DNA of 64,000 nt from Collinsella aerofaciens (GCF_028209885.1 NZ_JAQLEM010000003.1:1-64000); one strand, 5' to 3'; shown: positions 17,415 to 26,886, numbered from the stretch's first letter. Notes: generated by a model from the letters alone, not told the origin. Program-made: numbers and translations.

Positions 17415-17822
17415 GTGCGCAAGGCGCTGGCACAACCTCATACCAAGCAGTTCCTCAAGTTTGCCGTCGTGGGTCTTATCTCCTTTGGCATCGACTGGGG
17501 CATGCTCATTGCGCTCGTCGAGCTGTTCCACCTCGACTTTTTGATGAGCACCACGGTTTCGTTTATCACATCCGTCGTGGTCAACTACTGGCTCAGCATG
17601 AAGTACGTGTTCGACCACCGCGAAGGCATGAGCCGCAAGCGCGAGTTCACGATCTTCACCATCCTGTCGGTGATCGGCCTGGGCCTCAACGACCTGTACA
17701 TGTTTGTGGGCGTCACGTTTTTGAGCATCGGCTACGAGGCCATGAAGGCCATCGCCACATTCCTCGTCACCTGGTACAACTACTTCAGCCGCCGCTTCTT
17801 CCTCGAGGGCGCACGGTCGTAG
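17415..17822 (+). CDS. GtrA family membrane protein, copy 2
   Basis: A 135-residue four-span GtrA protein, paralogous to the one at 16800-17195. Both share the SMKYVF.H.EGMSR.REF block, LSVIGL.LND and the YNYFSRRFF/YNFVTRKIF end. The start is a GTG at 17415 with a poor ribosome site. No in-frame ATG exists before the upstream stop at 17370, so GTG is the best choice. A strong terminator follows. The tandem copies may form a hetero-oligomer or serve different polysaccharides; no glycosyltransferase lies nearby to indicate which. Confidence 0.85.
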   Translation: MRKALAQPHTKQFLKFAVVGLISFGIDWGMLIALVELFHLDFLMSTTVSFITSVVVNYWLSMKYVFDHREGMSRKREFTIFTILSVIGLGLNDLYMFVGVTFLSIGYEAMKAIATFLVTWYNYFSRRFFLEGARS

Positions 17823-17848
17823 TCGATTCACTATTTGCTTGAATGTAT

Positions 17849-17882
17849 AACCGGTTGGAATTCCCGTTCCAACCGGTTTTTT
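17849..17882 (+). terminator. Strong rho-independent terminator
   Basis: Perfect 12-base stem AACCGGTTGGAA / TTCCAACCGGTT with a six-base loop, running into six Ts. It ends the gtrA transcript. Confidence 0.9.
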
Positions 17883-17981
17883 GTTTGCCGAGAGACCCGG
17901 CGATCCAGTCCCATTCGCATGAAAAACGGGCGGCTCGGATGTTGGTCCGAACCGCCCGTCTGGCGCGCTATGTCGAGGCCT

Positions 17982-18893
17982 CTAGTCTGTAACGTAATAC
18001 CAGACTACGTTGTCGCCGTTTGAGAGAACGTAGTTACTACAGGCCGTCATGGGCGTTGTGCCGTTGACGGAATACATCCAGCCGCTCGTGCCGCCGTACT
18101 GTTTCTCGGCCAAACCACCAATCGCAGAAACATACGTGCCGTACGATGAGCCGTGTGCGTTGACAGAGAGGCCCAGCGCGCACAGGGCATCGTAGACGGT
18201 AGCACCTTCGTTAAAGGTAAAGGTGCCACCAGAGGACACAGGATTGTCCACAGCGCTCGATGTGACCGAAACCGTCACCGTAACGTAGTTGGACTCCTGT
18301 GAGCCGCTCTGGCCGCCCGAGGAGGCGTTTCCACCATTAGAGGATGAGGCTCCATCAGACGACTGGCCACCGCCCGAAGAAGCACCGCCAGACGCATTGG
18401 AAGTATCACTGGCTCCCGTATTTTGGGCAGCGGATTTATCGCCAGACTTCTTGCCGCCCCGGTCCTCGGACTTCTTGCTATCCGAGTTTTTGTCCGATTC
18501 CTTGTTTGAAGACTCGGAATCGTCCTTGTCGTCGTTCGAACCCTTGGACTCGTCTTTTGCATCATTCGATGACTTGAAGCCCTCGGAACTGGCCTCGCCC
18601 GAAGCCGTAGTCGAGCCAGACGCCTTGGTGTCCTTGGTGACGACGCTCTCCCCCGTCACGGTCTGGACGATCCAATCAATGGACCAGGCGCCGCTTGTGG
18701 AAGGATGGACGAAACCCAGCGAGACGACGATCAGCGCAATGCACGCGGCGGTCAGGACGCCAGTAAGCGCCTTCCGTCGAGGGGCGGACGCCGCCGAAGC
18801 GGCGCCCTGTTGCTTTGCATCGTCGAGCTGAATGAACGAGGAATCTGGTTGCTTGGGGTCAGCGTCCTTGGATTTATTGGACACAGCCCTCAC
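17982..18893 (-). CDS. Membrane-anchored DUF4430 (transcobalamin-like) protein
   Basis: A 303-residue protein. A cytoplasmic N-terminus (about 40 residues) leads to one membrane segment, VLTAACIALIVVSLGFV. A long Ser/Asp/Lys/Gly-rich linker (about 90-200) follows, then a C-terminal DUF4430 domain (about 205-303) with the family signs FNEGATVYDALCALGL, GGTSGWMYSVNGTTP and NGDNVVWYYVTD. DUF4430 resembles the C-terminal domain of transcobalamin and intrinsic factor. The start is a GTG directly after the stop of the upstream giant DUF4430 gene; another GTG at 18884 is possible. As the two are coupled, it should also be under the cobalamin riboswitch at about 22800-22990. Its likely role is extracellular binding of cobalamin or a related ligand. 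Confidence 0.8.
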   Translation of the reverse strand: MRAVSNKSKDADPKQPDSSFIQLDDAKQQGAASAASAPRRKALTGVLTAACIALIVVSLGFVHPSTSGAWSIDWIVQTVTGESVVTKDTKASGSTTASGEASSEGFKSSNDAKDESKGSNDDKDDSESSNKESDKNSDSKKSEDRGGKKSGDKSAAQNTGASDTSNASGGASSGGGQSSDGASSSNGGNASSGGQSGSQESNYVTVTVSVTSSAVDNPVSSGGTFTFNEGATVYDALCALGLSVNAHGSSYGTYVSAIGGLAEKQYGGTSGWMYSVNGTTPMTACSNYVLSNGDNVVWYYVTD

Positions 18894-21800
18894 CTACCGA
18901 CGTTTGGTGAACACGAACACGCCGACGATGGCGAGTCCGATGACGCCGGCGGCGATGCCAACGATGGCGAGCGGATTGGTGCCAGTCTCCTGCTCGGCAG
19001 CACTAGAGGACTTCTTAGCGGTGGTCGTGGAAGCAGCACCCGTATCGGACTTGGAATCGGACTTCTTGTCGGACTTGTTGTCCTTCTTGTCAGACTTCTT
19101 CTCATCCTTCTTGTCGGACTTGTTGTCCTTGGTCTCGGTCTTGGTCGACACCGTCGTCTTGGTCGTCGGCTTATGACCCGGGGCGACAGCGCCGCCCTTC
19201 GAGCCGGAGCCGGAACCCGTGCCAGTGCCAGCGCCAGTGCCGGAACCAGTACCGGTACCAGAACCGCCGCCGCCATTCGAACCAGCGCCGCCATTACCGC
19301 CAGGGTTAACGGCATTCTTGGTCCACTTGGCATACAGCGTCAGATCGGCCGTCACCGGCGTGCTAAAGTCATACGCCTGCGTGCAAGCCTCATCGGTATA
19401 CCAACCGCCGAAAGTGTAGCCATCGCGCGTCGGATCGGCCGGCTTGACCAGCTTGCCATCGGCCGTGGCAACAAACTTAGTGTCGCAAGCAGACCCGCCG
19501 TTGGAATTAAAGGCAACCGTCCAAGACTCAACGGCCCCAAGCTTGAACAGCGTGCCCGAGTCATTGATGTAGTACAGGTTGCCAGATGCATCGGCAATGA
19601 CCGGAGAGTCACAGTACTGGTAATGGCCAGCCGCATCATAAATCTGCGTCGCCTCTGCATCGCCGAGCGTATAGCGATACACGCCACCACCAGCAGAGTA
19701 GTTGACGTAATCCTTGCTATCCGCGCTATTAACGGTGAAGTACACATAGGTCTTGCCGCCCTGAACACTCACCAGCGGAGTAGCAGCAATACCGTTGAGG
19801 CCAGCCGGCAGCGCCTTGCCGTCGGCAGCAGCGACCATCGTGGTCTTACCCGTCTTCAGGTTATAGAGAACCAGAGCAGAGCCCGTAGCCGTCTGTCCGC
19901 CGACAATCAGATTGTCACCAGACACCGCAGGGGCGCTCAGATTATTCGTAAGGCCCAGATCAACCGTCTTCTGTTCACTCAGCACGCCCTTCGCCGAAAG
20001 CGAAATCACATGGAGCTTTCCGTCGTGCGTCATCTGATAGAAGGTCGAACCATTGGACGGATCGGCAATGCAATCGGCATTTGCGACAGCGCCGAGCTTC
20101 ATGGTCGAAACGACATCGCCCGTCGTCTTATCAATGCACTTAAGCGTACCCGCGCTCGTAGGAACGATGGCATACTTATCCGTCAAAGCCGCACCAGTCC
20201 AGTAATAGCCCTCGGCAGGGTCGATGTTCTGCCAAGAAACTTCGCCCGTGGCAATCTTAATGCGCGCAAAGGAGCCGTTGCCGTAGGTCGCGTTGTAATT
20301 CTCGTCATACGAAATATCGACCGAGCCTACGTAGACGTACTCGCCGTCCGAAACGACGGTGCAGGAGCTCTGCGTCAAGTCCGTCAAACCAGGCGTCAGC
20401 CACTTGCAGATCAGCTTGTCTGCAGTAATCGCCTGGACCGCACCGCCGTTGAGCGGAACGATGATAAGGCCATTGGTATAGATCGGACGAGAGGTATAGC
20501 TCACCTTGGAGGCAAGCGGCGCAGAGGCAACCTTTTTGCCCGTGGACGAATCGATCTTAATGAGCTCGTTCTCGGTCGCGATGTACACAAAGCCGTTAGC
20601 AATGACAGGCTCGCTGCAGTTGGCATACTGCTGACCAGACTCGGCCTTCCAATCGAAGGCCCACTTAAGACCGGCGGCCTGCGCAGGCGTCTTGGCATCC
20701 GTTACGGTCGAACCGTTGCCACTGTTGCCGTAGCCGGCCCACTCGGCATCCCAATCAGGAGTCGTCGCGCTCGGATCCACGACAATCTTGTCGGGATCGG
20801 GCATGGGCGAATTATCGGTGGTATAGGCAAGCGTGACCTTATCGCCGCTCTTGAGCGTAATCTGATTGGCGCAGAGTAAGGAGGGCTCTCCGTTGATATA
20901 CAGATGCCAATATTTATTGGTCGCAGCATCCCAACCATACGGCTTGTGATCGAACGGCGAAGTAATGGAATTCAGGAACCAGTACTCACCACTCTGGGAG
21001 CCGTTGTACGCAACGCCCTTGGCCTTCAGAACTGCCTCAATAAGGTTCTGGGCAGTAGAGCCTTCGGGCAGAGAAACGTTGCTTGCCGAGCCCCAGCGAG
21101 CATTGTTGCCGTTGACATCGGGACCGATAACATCGACAGACCCAAGAACCTGGCCAGGAAGGGCATCGGCGTCAGCACCATACATAAAGGTGACGGCATC
21201 GCCCTCATGGAGCTCGTAGGCACCGGCGCCAACGTCGGCGAACTTGCCATTTACGTAGAAGCGCCAATAGCTATTGGTCGCAGCATCCCAGCCATAGGAC
21301 TTACCATCGAACGGCGAATAAATGCCGTTGAGGAACCAGCCCCAAGACGATTCGCTAGCATCGAGCTTAAGGCCGGTCTGCTCAAGGAGATCCTTGGCAG
21401 TAGAGCCCGCCTTGAGACTCGTCTGACCCGTCGAAGCCCAAACCTGCTGCTTGCCGTCCTTGTCCTTGCCAAGCACCTGAACGGAAGCATGGACAGAATC
21501 GGACGGCAACTGGTCGCCCCAGCCACCGTAGAACCACGTGACGGTATCGCCGGCATGGATGGTGACATTGTCCGCCGTATAGTCACTCGACTTGCCGTTG
21601 ATAAACAGCTGCCAATAGGTCGAATAATCTTGGGGCGTACCCAGCTCAACACCGTTGTACTTAAGGCTCAGAATGAAGGAGCCAGCAGCAACGGCGTCGA
21701 TGTCATTCGCCTCAAGCGCGACCTTCGTAAGGTCAAGTGCGCTCGAACCGGACGTCACCACATACTGCGCACTATCGACCCAAGTCTGAGTCTTGCCCTG

Positions 21801-22724
21801 GGCATCGCGACCAATGACGGTCACATTCGCAGCAAGCTGGTCCTTAACGACGGGGGATGCGCTACCACCCGTAAAGGCAAACTCAATCTTCTGCCCCGGG
21901 GCGAGCTTAACGCTGCTCGCGCCAACCGAGGAAGACACGCCGTCGACGAACAGCTGCCAGAAGGCATTAGTCGTCGGATCGTAGGCAAGCGTGCGGCCAT
22001 CGCTCGGAGACGTGATGCTCTTGAGGTAGAAGCCGTATGCCGTGTTCGGTTCGTAATCCGCTTTAAAGCCCGTCTTCTGCTGCAGCTTAACGAAGGCATC
22101 CGCAGCCGTCGCGCCCTCGTCGAGCTTGAGCTGCGTAGGTGCCACCCAGGTCTGAGCCTTGCCGTCGGCGTCGGTGCCGATAATCGAGAACGAGACCTCG
22201 ACTTGCTTCTTGGCGACATCGCCGGTTTCTGTCGGGTTCTCTGTCTGGACGGCAGTCGCGGCGGCAGATCCTGCTTGGCCAGTGGATGCCGTCGAAGACT
22301 GCACGCTCGTGGCAGGGCTCTCCCCCGTCGCCGAGCCTTCGTCGCCAGTTGCTGCCTCTGTTGTGGCGGCACTAGCTGCAGGCGCGCTCCCGGAATCCGA
22401 AACCTCGGCGCCGCTCTGCTCAGCGGCACCGCCCGCAAGCGCTGCGTCCTCGCCCGGCGTCGTAGCCTGAGCCACAGCATCGGCAATGCCCTCGGCGCCC
22501 TCGGCCCACAGCTGAGCCGGCGTGGTGCCAAAGGCCATCGCGAAGGCCAGGAATGCCACTAGGCCGCGCTTGGCTACACCGCGTGCAATCGCGCCACGGC
22601 GATGCATCGAGGCGCGCTCGCGCTCGTCCTCAAACATATCCATTTGTCCCCCATTGTCTGTACTTGGAGCGATGCCTTGAGGCTGCCCCACGTCATCGCG
22701 CATGTTGCGTTCGAGTTCCCCCAT
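18894..22724 (-). CDS. Giant exported protein: four DUF4430 repeats, PQQ-like propeller, InlB-type repeat, C-terminal anchor
   Basis: From the chosen start the protein has 1,276 residues. An export signal lies near residues 40-75 (KRGLVAFLAFAMAFG), then an Ala/Thr/Ser-rich stretch. Four DUF4430 domains follow at about 175-290, 300-400, 413-518 and 528-636, each with a W.L.(I/V)NG core (FWQLFVDG, YWQLFING, YWRFYVNG, YWHLYING). A PQQ-like beta-propeller spans about 660-1060 (blade motifs such as GFVYIATENELIKIDSSTG), with one InlB/Flg_new-type repeat (GYTFGGWYTDEACT). A Gly/Ser then Lys/Asp-rich wall-spanning linker ends in a membrane helix and FTKRR tail. No true LPxTG is seen, though ETGTNPL precedes the helix. 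AAGGGGG lies six bases before the ATG at 22724; 22643 is an alternative. It lies downstream of a cobalamin riboswitch. Confidence 0.85.
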   Translation of the reverse strand: MGELERNMRDDVGQPQGIAPSTDNGGQMDMFEDERERASMHRRGAIARGVAKRGLVAFLAFAMAFGTTPAQLWAEGAEGIADAVAQATTPGEDAALAGGAAEQSGAEVSDSGSAPAASAATTEAATGDEGSATGESPATSVQSSTASTGQAGSAAATAVQTENPTETGDVAKKQVEVSFSIIGTDADGKAQTWVAPTQLKLDEGATAADAFVKLQQKTGFKADYEPNTAYGFYLKSITSPSDGRTLAYDPTTNAFWQLFVDGVSSSVGASSVKLAPGQKIEFAFTGGSASPVVKDQLAANVTVIGRDAQGKTQTWVDSAQYVVTSGSSALDLTKVALEANDIDAVAAGSFILSLKYNGVELGTPQDYSTYWQLFINGKSSDYTADNVTIHAGDTVTWFYGGWGDQLPSDSVHASVQVLGKDKDGKQQVWASTGQTSLKAGSTAKDLLEQTGLKLDASESSWGWFLNGIYSPFDGKSYGWDAATNSYWRFYVNGKFADVGAGAYELHEGDAVTFMYGADADALPGQVLGSVDVIGPDVNGNNARWGSASNVSLPEGSTAQNLIEAVLKAKGVAYNGSQSGEYWFLNSITSPFDHKPYGWDAATNKYWHLYINGEPSLLCANQITLKSGDKVTLAYTTDNSPMPDPDKIVVDPSATTPDWDAEWAGYGNSGNGSTVTDAKTPAQAAGLKWAFDWKAESGQQYANCSEPVIANGFVYIATENELIKIDSSTGKKVASAPLASKVSYTSRPIYTNGLIIVPLNGGAVQAITADKLICKWLTPGLTDLTQSSCTVVSDGEYVYVGSVDISYDENYNATYGNGSFARIKIATGEVSWQNIDPAEGYYWTGAALTDKYAIVPTSAGTLKCIDKTTGDVVSTMKLGAVANADCIADPSNGSTFYQMTHDGKLHVISLSAKGVLSEQKTVDLGLTNNLSAPAVSGDNLIVGGQTATGSALVLYNLKTGKTTMVAAADGKALPAGLNGIAATPLVSVQGGKTYVYFTVNSADSKDYVNYSAGGGVYRYTLGDAEATQIYDAAGHYQYCDSPVIADASGNLYYINDSGTLFKLGAVESWTVAFNSNGGSACDTKFVATADGKLVKPADPTRDGYTFGGWYTDEACTQAYDFSTPVTADLTLYAKWTKNAVNPGGNGGAGSNGGGGSGTGTGSGTGAGTGTGSGSGSKGGAVAPGHKPTTKTTVSTKTETKDNKSDKKDEKKSDKKDNKSDKKSDSKSDTGAASTTTAKKSSSAAEQETGTNPLAIVGIAAGVIGLAIVGVFVFTKRR

Positions 22725-22799
22725 CGGGGTCCCCCTTCCCTCCAGAGCCCTATGCACACCGGCGGCATACGCCGCAGCCGCATGCAAGATGGGAGGCGA

Positions 22800-22990
22800 T
22801 CCGACTTAACCTTAACGGCTCAGGCGCGCCGTCCGATCTGCGACGCGAACATCCCGAGCCAAGAGGAATTACGGTTACTGGTACAGCCGGGGACTTGCAC
22901 CCCGATTCTCCCAAACGCGCAGGAAAACCGCGCGTTCGTGCGTCTCCGCACCACCATCTAGGCCATCGATTATTACCGTCAAAATGGTAT
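22800..22990 (-). ncRNA. Cobalamin riboswitch
   Basis: On the minus strand the conserved cobalamin core is readable at 22912-22871: GGGAGAA, then GGGGTGCAAGTCCCC, then GGCTGTACCAGTAACCGTAA. This fits the consensus GGTGNAANNCC...RCNGNNCC with a slightly divergent CCNGCNACTGT part. Upstream stems (GTGCG/CGCAC and ACGCGC/GCGCGT) and a downstream GGCTC/GAGCC stem complete the expected fold. The standard downstream B12-box is not obvious. It lies about 75 bases before the chosen start of the giant DUF4430 gene, so B12 should repress that operon. Ends are approximate. No T run follows, so control is probably at ribosome access. Confidence 0.8.
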
Positions 22991-23074
22991 CACGCAAAAG
23001 GGCCCCGCACACAGGCGAAGACCAAGGTAAAAGCTATTGTTTGCGATAGGAAATTGCGGTGACGGTCGCAGCCT

Positions 23075-24838
23075 CTAGTGTTTGCCGCCGTGGCTGTTGA
23101 GCCAGATATTGCGGCCCAGCATAAGCGCCAGCACCAGCGCGCTCACGTAGCCCATAAAGCCAATGACCGGGATACCAAACACAACCGGCTCGATGCGTGC
23201 GTAGTACACCACCGACGAACCGATAAACAGGCCGGCGATAACGATAGCCATCGACATGCGGTCGATAATTCCGCCCAGCTGTCGCAGTGCCTTATCGCTG
23301 CTCATGATCTGCGTGTTCACCTTAAGCTGGCCGCGCGTAAGCATGCGCGAAGCCAGCCCCAGGTACTCAGCCGCCTCGAGTGAGCCCTTCGCCGCGCGAT
23401 AGCTGCTCGCGGCAAGATCGCGCCCCATGTCGCGCACGCGCGCATAGGTGCTTTTCTCGTTTTTAATGTGGGTTTGGATGATCTGGATCATGTTGACGTT
23501 GGGCATGTACTCGGTCAGCAAACCCTCGAGCGTCACCATGCCGCGCGCGAACATCGTCACCACGCTCGGCAGCTCAACATCGTTTTTGCGCGCCAGGTTT
23601 AGCAGCGAGGTCAAAAACTCGCCGATATCCAGGTCTTTAAGGTCGAGGCCCGCAAAGTCAGCCACGATAAAGTCAAGATCGGACAAAAAGGCCGAATGAT
23701 CGAGCTCAGCCGAGTCGCCACGCGTCACGGCGAAGCGCATGAGCGAATCCTTGAGCTTGGGCACGTCACCCTCGGCCACGGCGAAAATCATGTCCTTTAC
23801 GATACTGCGATCGTGACTCGACATGCGTCCGACCATGCCCAAGTCGATAAAGTAAACGATACCGTCTTTGAGGATGATGTTTCCCGCATGCGGGTCGGCA
23901 TGGAAAAAGCCGTCGTCGAGCACCTGCGTCGAGTAGTCCTCGACAATCGCGGCACCGATCTTTTCCAAGTCATAGCCCTCGGCCACCAAGCGTTCAGGAT
24001 CGGCGATCGAAATGCCGTCGACGTAGTCCATAACCACCACGTGCTCGGTGCACAGGTCCAGATAGGATTTAGGGCACGTCACGCCATGAACGCTCTTATG
24101 GAACTCGTAGAAGTCGTTGAGGTTTTTGGCCTCGGCCAAAAAGTTGGTCTCCTCGCGAAACGAGGTCCACAACTCCTCGACTACGCCGTGCAGGTCAACG
24201 AATTGATCGGTGTTGACGAACTTGGAAACGATACGCACCACCGAGCGGATGATATCGATGTCCTGTGCCATAACCTGCTGCGCACCGGGGCGCTGCACCT
24301 TGACAGCCACGTCCTCGCCCGTCACCAGACGAGCGCGGTGCACCTGCGCGAGCGACGCGCTACCAAGCGGGTTGGGGTCGATCGCATCGAACATCTCCCC
24401 CAGGCGCAGGCCGTATTCTTCTTCCAGACAGCTGAGTACGACCTCGTACGGCACCGGCTCCACGTCGGAGCGCAGACGACGCAGCTCGTCGCAAAAGCGC
24501 TGCGGCAGAATCTCGGACCGGTTGGCCAAAATCTGCCCCATCTTGACGAACATGGGGCCGAGCTCCTCGAGCAGGCGGCGCAAGCGAACCGGCGTGAGGT
24601 TATCCCACACACGGTACTTTTTGACCAAGCGAACAATCTGCCCGATGCGTTCGCGACGACCCGCCGGCGTGAGCTGGTATTCCTCGTCCGGCGCCATCGC
24701 GTCGGGCTCTTCGGGCACCATATCGACAGCGCGCGGCTTTTTGCGAGCGCCCGAGACGGCGGCATCGACCTCATCGACAACCGCCGCCTCGTCACCCAAA
24801 GGATCTAGATTGTTGTAATCGGTGGTGGAATCTGCCAT
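23075..24838 (-). CDS. ABC1/UbiB (AarF) family atypical kinase
   Basis: A 587-residue member of the UbiB/ADCK family, membrane-anchored atypical kinases or ATPases linked to isoprenoid lipid metabolism. After an acidic N-terminal region (1-75), the KxGQ motif appears as FVKMGQILANRSEILPQRF. Then come LGSASLAQVHRA, the nucleotide-site lysine in VAVKVQRPG, VMDYVDG, the catalytic loop FFHADPHAGNI and the metal loop YFIDLGMVGRM. Two C-terminal membrane helices (MAIVIAGLFIGSSVVYY and GFMGYVSALVLALMLG) are typical of the family. It shares a short gap with the phasin-like gene at 24847, which precedes it in transcription; UbiB with a phasin-like partner is a recurrent pair. The lipid substrate is unknown. 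Confidence 0.9.
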   Translation of the reverse strand: MADSTTDYNNLDPLGDEAAVVDEVDAAVSGARKKPRAVDMVPEEPDAMAPDEEYQLTPAGRRERIGQIVRLVKKYRVWDNLTPVRLRRLLEELGPMFVKMGQILANRSEILPQRFCDELRRLRSDVEPVPYEVVLSCLEEEYGLRLGEMFDAIDPNPLGSASLAQVHRARLVTGEDVAVKVQRPGAQQVMAQDIDIIRSVVRIVSKFVNTDQFVDLHGVVEELWTSFREETNFLAEAKNLNDFYEFHKSVHGVTCPKSYLDLCTEHVVVMDYVDGISIADPERLVAEGYDLEKIGAAIVEDYSTQVLDDGFFHADPHAGNIILKDGIVYFIDLGMVGRMSSHDRSIVKDMIFAVAEGDVPKLKDSLMRFAVTRGDSAELDHSAFLSDLDFIVADFAGLDLKDLDIGEFLTSLLNLARKNDVELPSVVTMFARGMVTLEGLLTEYMPNVNMIQIIQTHIKNEKSTYARVRDMGRDLAASSYRAAKGSLEAAEYLGLASRMLTRGQLKVNTQIMSSDKALRQLGGIIDRMSMAIVIAGLFIGSSVVYYARIEPVVFGIPVIGFMGYVSALVLALMLGRNIWLNSHGGKH

Positions 24839-24846
24839 CTGCGCTG

Positions 24847-25263
24847 CTACTCGGCCTCTTCGGTATCCTTCGCATCGTCGGGCTCAACGGACTCGACGGG
24901 CACCGAGGTCACGTTGTCCTCGACCGAATCGACGATGTCGCGCACATGGGCCAGGAAGGCCGTGCGCTCGGGGGCGGTCATGACGCGGACCCGGGCAAGG
25001 ATGAGCTCGTCAAGCACGCGCTGGGCCGCGGTCTCGCCCTGCATGCCCAAGCGCTCGGTCAGATCGGAGATGGTACCGCCGGCCTGCTCGAACATGTCGG
25101 ACACACTGCGGGCGATATCGGGGGTGGCGGTGTCCTTGCGGACCTGCTCGCCCTTGGTGTTAAGGTCGTCGAGGACCTTCTTGCCGCCTTCGACAGCAAC
25201 GGCGGCAGCGCCAAAGCCCACGTTAATGGCGCCGTTAACAAGCTGATCGAGTTTCATAACCAT
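24847..25263 (-). CDS. Phasin-like coiled-coil protein
   Basis: A 138-residue, largely helical and acidic protein. An N-terminal hydrophobic helix (LVNGAINVGFGAAAVAVEGG) is followed by amphipathic helices (KKVLDDLNTKGEQVRKD, then a segment to about 110) and a disordered acidic tail. The layout resembles phasins and PhaF-like granule proteins, which often precede UbiB-family genes. GGAG lies six bases before the ATG at 25263; a start four codons earlier lacks spacing. It ends eight bases before the UbiB gene, so the two form an operon and it may act as a regulator of that kinase. No polyhydroxyalkanoate synthase is seen nearby. Confidence 0.65.
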   Translation of the reverse strand: MVMKLDQLVNGAINVGFGAAAVAVEGGKKVLDDLNTKGEQVRKDTATPDIARSVSDMFEQAGGTISDLTERLGMQGETAAQRVLDELILARVRVMTAPERTAFLAHVRDIVDSVEDNVTSVPVESVEPDDAKDTEEAE

Positions 25264-25362
25264 GGTTATCTCCAATCACAAACAACTGCATTGGCGTTCT
25301 TGTACCCAAGATTGAGCGAAAGCGACAAAGCGTTTTAGCGCTATTCGATCGACGGGAAATCC

Positions 25363-26886
25363 CTACCTCACGTTGTCATTCATCGCGAAAGAGTTCTTCA
25401 TGGCGCAGCTCGTGGTGTAAAGCACCTTGCCCAGCAGGGCATCGGTCTCCACGCGAACACGCTCGGCAAAGGCCTCGTTGGCGCGTGCAAGCTCGGCAGG
25501 CACCTCGACCTCGGGCAGAGCGGCTACGGCAGCGTCGACGTCATGGATCTGCTTGTGGCCCATGCCACCGATCTTCTCCTGATAATCCTCGACCGCGCGG
25601 CCGCACTCATGAAAGCGGACGTCAGCCAGCGCGCCGATCAGGCGGTTGGCCCAGTAGAAGTTTTCGGACGTCACGCGAGCCTGCGTGTCGGCATAGTACT
25701 CGGGCATAGTCTCGACGTTGGCGTACAGCGGAACCAGCGCGTTAAACGAGTTGGAACCAAAGGCCATCCACTGCACGGCGCGGTAGGCCGGCTGCGCATA
25801 GGGGCGCAGCTGCAACACGGCAAGCTGGCTGTTGCGGTTGATGCCGATGGGGCGATAGGCACCACGCGTAGCGGGCGTGCCCTTGCTGCCGTAGCAGTCG
25901 TACTCCGTGCCCTGGTAGTGGCTCGAGAGCACGTACTTGATGTCCTCGATGGTCACCTTGCGCTCGGGCACGCGGCTCCAGGGGATATCGTCGCTCTCGG
26001 GCGTGTAGTCGGCGTCGGGGCCATCCCACACGTCGCTGGGGTTGAGGCAGCGCTGCATGTACCAGGCGCGCGGCGTGTTGTAGACATGGTCGCTGTCGCT
26101 GTGCGAGCCAAAGGCCTCGCGCGGGTTAAAGACGGCAGCCGGGCCGTCGCTCTCGACGCCCAGCGTCAGGTCCAGATGCCACTCGGCCATCCAGGCGCGC
26201 AGGTCGGCGGAGCACATATGGTCGGCCTGGGCGCCCTCGGCGTCATCCAGGTCAAAGCTGTCGATGCCCAGCTGGTTGGGCATGGTCACATAGGCGTCGT
26301 CAGGCACGCGCTTGGCGATCCAGTGGTGACCGCCGATGGTCTCGAGCCACCAGATCTCGTCCACGTCGCTAAAGGCGATGCCGTTGTTCTCGTAAGTGCC
26401 GTAGCGCTCGAGCAGGTCGCCCAAGATACGCACGCCGTCGCGGGCGGACTTGGCATACGGCAGCACCAGGGTCACCATGTCCTCCTCGCCCAGGCCACCG
26501 GGCTGCGCCGGCACATAGCCGTCCTCACCCTCGTTGCCCTTGGCGGGCACGTAGTCCACGAGCGGATCGGCGCCGCGGACGCGCTCGTTGGTGGTAAGCG
26601 TCTCGGTTGCGGACATGCCAACATTGAGCTCGTTGAATCCGGCCTCGGCCCAAATACCGTGACCGGGAACGACGTCGGGGACGCTCGTGTAGCGCATGGG
26701 ATTGTCGGGCAACTCAACGGTCAGGTGGCTCAGGACGCTCGTGTAGACGCGCGGTTGCTCGTCGGGATGCACCACGCGCATGCGCTTGGGCTCAAACACC
26801 CCGTTGGACGAGTCCTCGTTACGCGCGACAAGCGTCGACCCGTCGTAGCTTGCGTTTTTACCGACCAGAATCGTTGTGCACGGCAT
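25363..26886 (-). CDS. pepD: C69 family dipeptidase
   Basis: A 507-residue peptidase of the N-terminal nucleophile type (family C69/U34), which removes dipeptides from peptides. The catalytic cysteine is the third codon (MPCTTILVGKNAS), and the usual short propeptide is only two residues here. The family motif ARNEDSS follows near residue 25, and later HGIWAEAGFNELNVGMSATE, WWLETIGGHHWIAKRVPDD and MPNQLGID support the call. AAGGAGG lies six bases before the ATG at 26886, which decides the start over the one two codons upstream. There is no signal peptide, so it is likely cytoplasmic. It appears monocistronic. Confidence 0.93.
   Translation of the reverse strand: MPCTTILVGKNASYDGSTLVARNEDSSNGVFEPKRMRVVHPDEQPRVYTSVLSHLTVELPDNPMRYTSVPDVVPGHGIWAEAGFNELNVGMSATETLTTNERVRGADPLVDYVPAKGNEGEDGYVPAQPGGLGEEDMVTLVLPYAKSARDGVRILGDLLERYGTYENNGIAFSDVDEIWWLETIGGHHWIAKRVPDDAYVTMPNQLGIDSFDLDDAEGAQADHMCSADLRAWMAEWHLDLTLGVESDGPAAVFNPREAFGSHSDSDHVYNTPRAWYMQRCLNPSDVWDGPDADYTPESDDIPWSRVPERKVTIEDIKYVLSSHYQGTEYDCYGSKGTPATRGAYRPIGINRNSQLAVLQLRPYAQPAYRAVQWMAFGSNSFNALVPLYANVETMPEYYADTQARVTSENFYWANRLIGALADVRFHECGRAVEDYQEKIGGMGHKQIHDVDAAVAALPEVEVPAELARANEAFAERVRVETDALLGKVLYTTSCAMKNSFAMNDNVR

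Noticed and set aside
19050-19140. Repetitive AAGTCNGACTT-like stretch that could be taken for a CRISPR or tandem array
   Set aside because: It encodes the Lys/Asp/Ser-rich wall linker of the giant surface protein; units are codon-level and not spaced by unique sequences.
18705-22562. Two long plus-strand frames (724 and 552 codons) opposite the giant DUF4430 gene
   Set aside because: Arg/Ala/Ile-rich shadow translation; the minus-strand frame has clear domains, an export signal and a riboswitch.
22725-22787. Upstream start (22787) for the giant DUF4430 protein
   Set aside because: No ribosome site before it, while the ATG at 22724 has AAGGGGG at good spacing.
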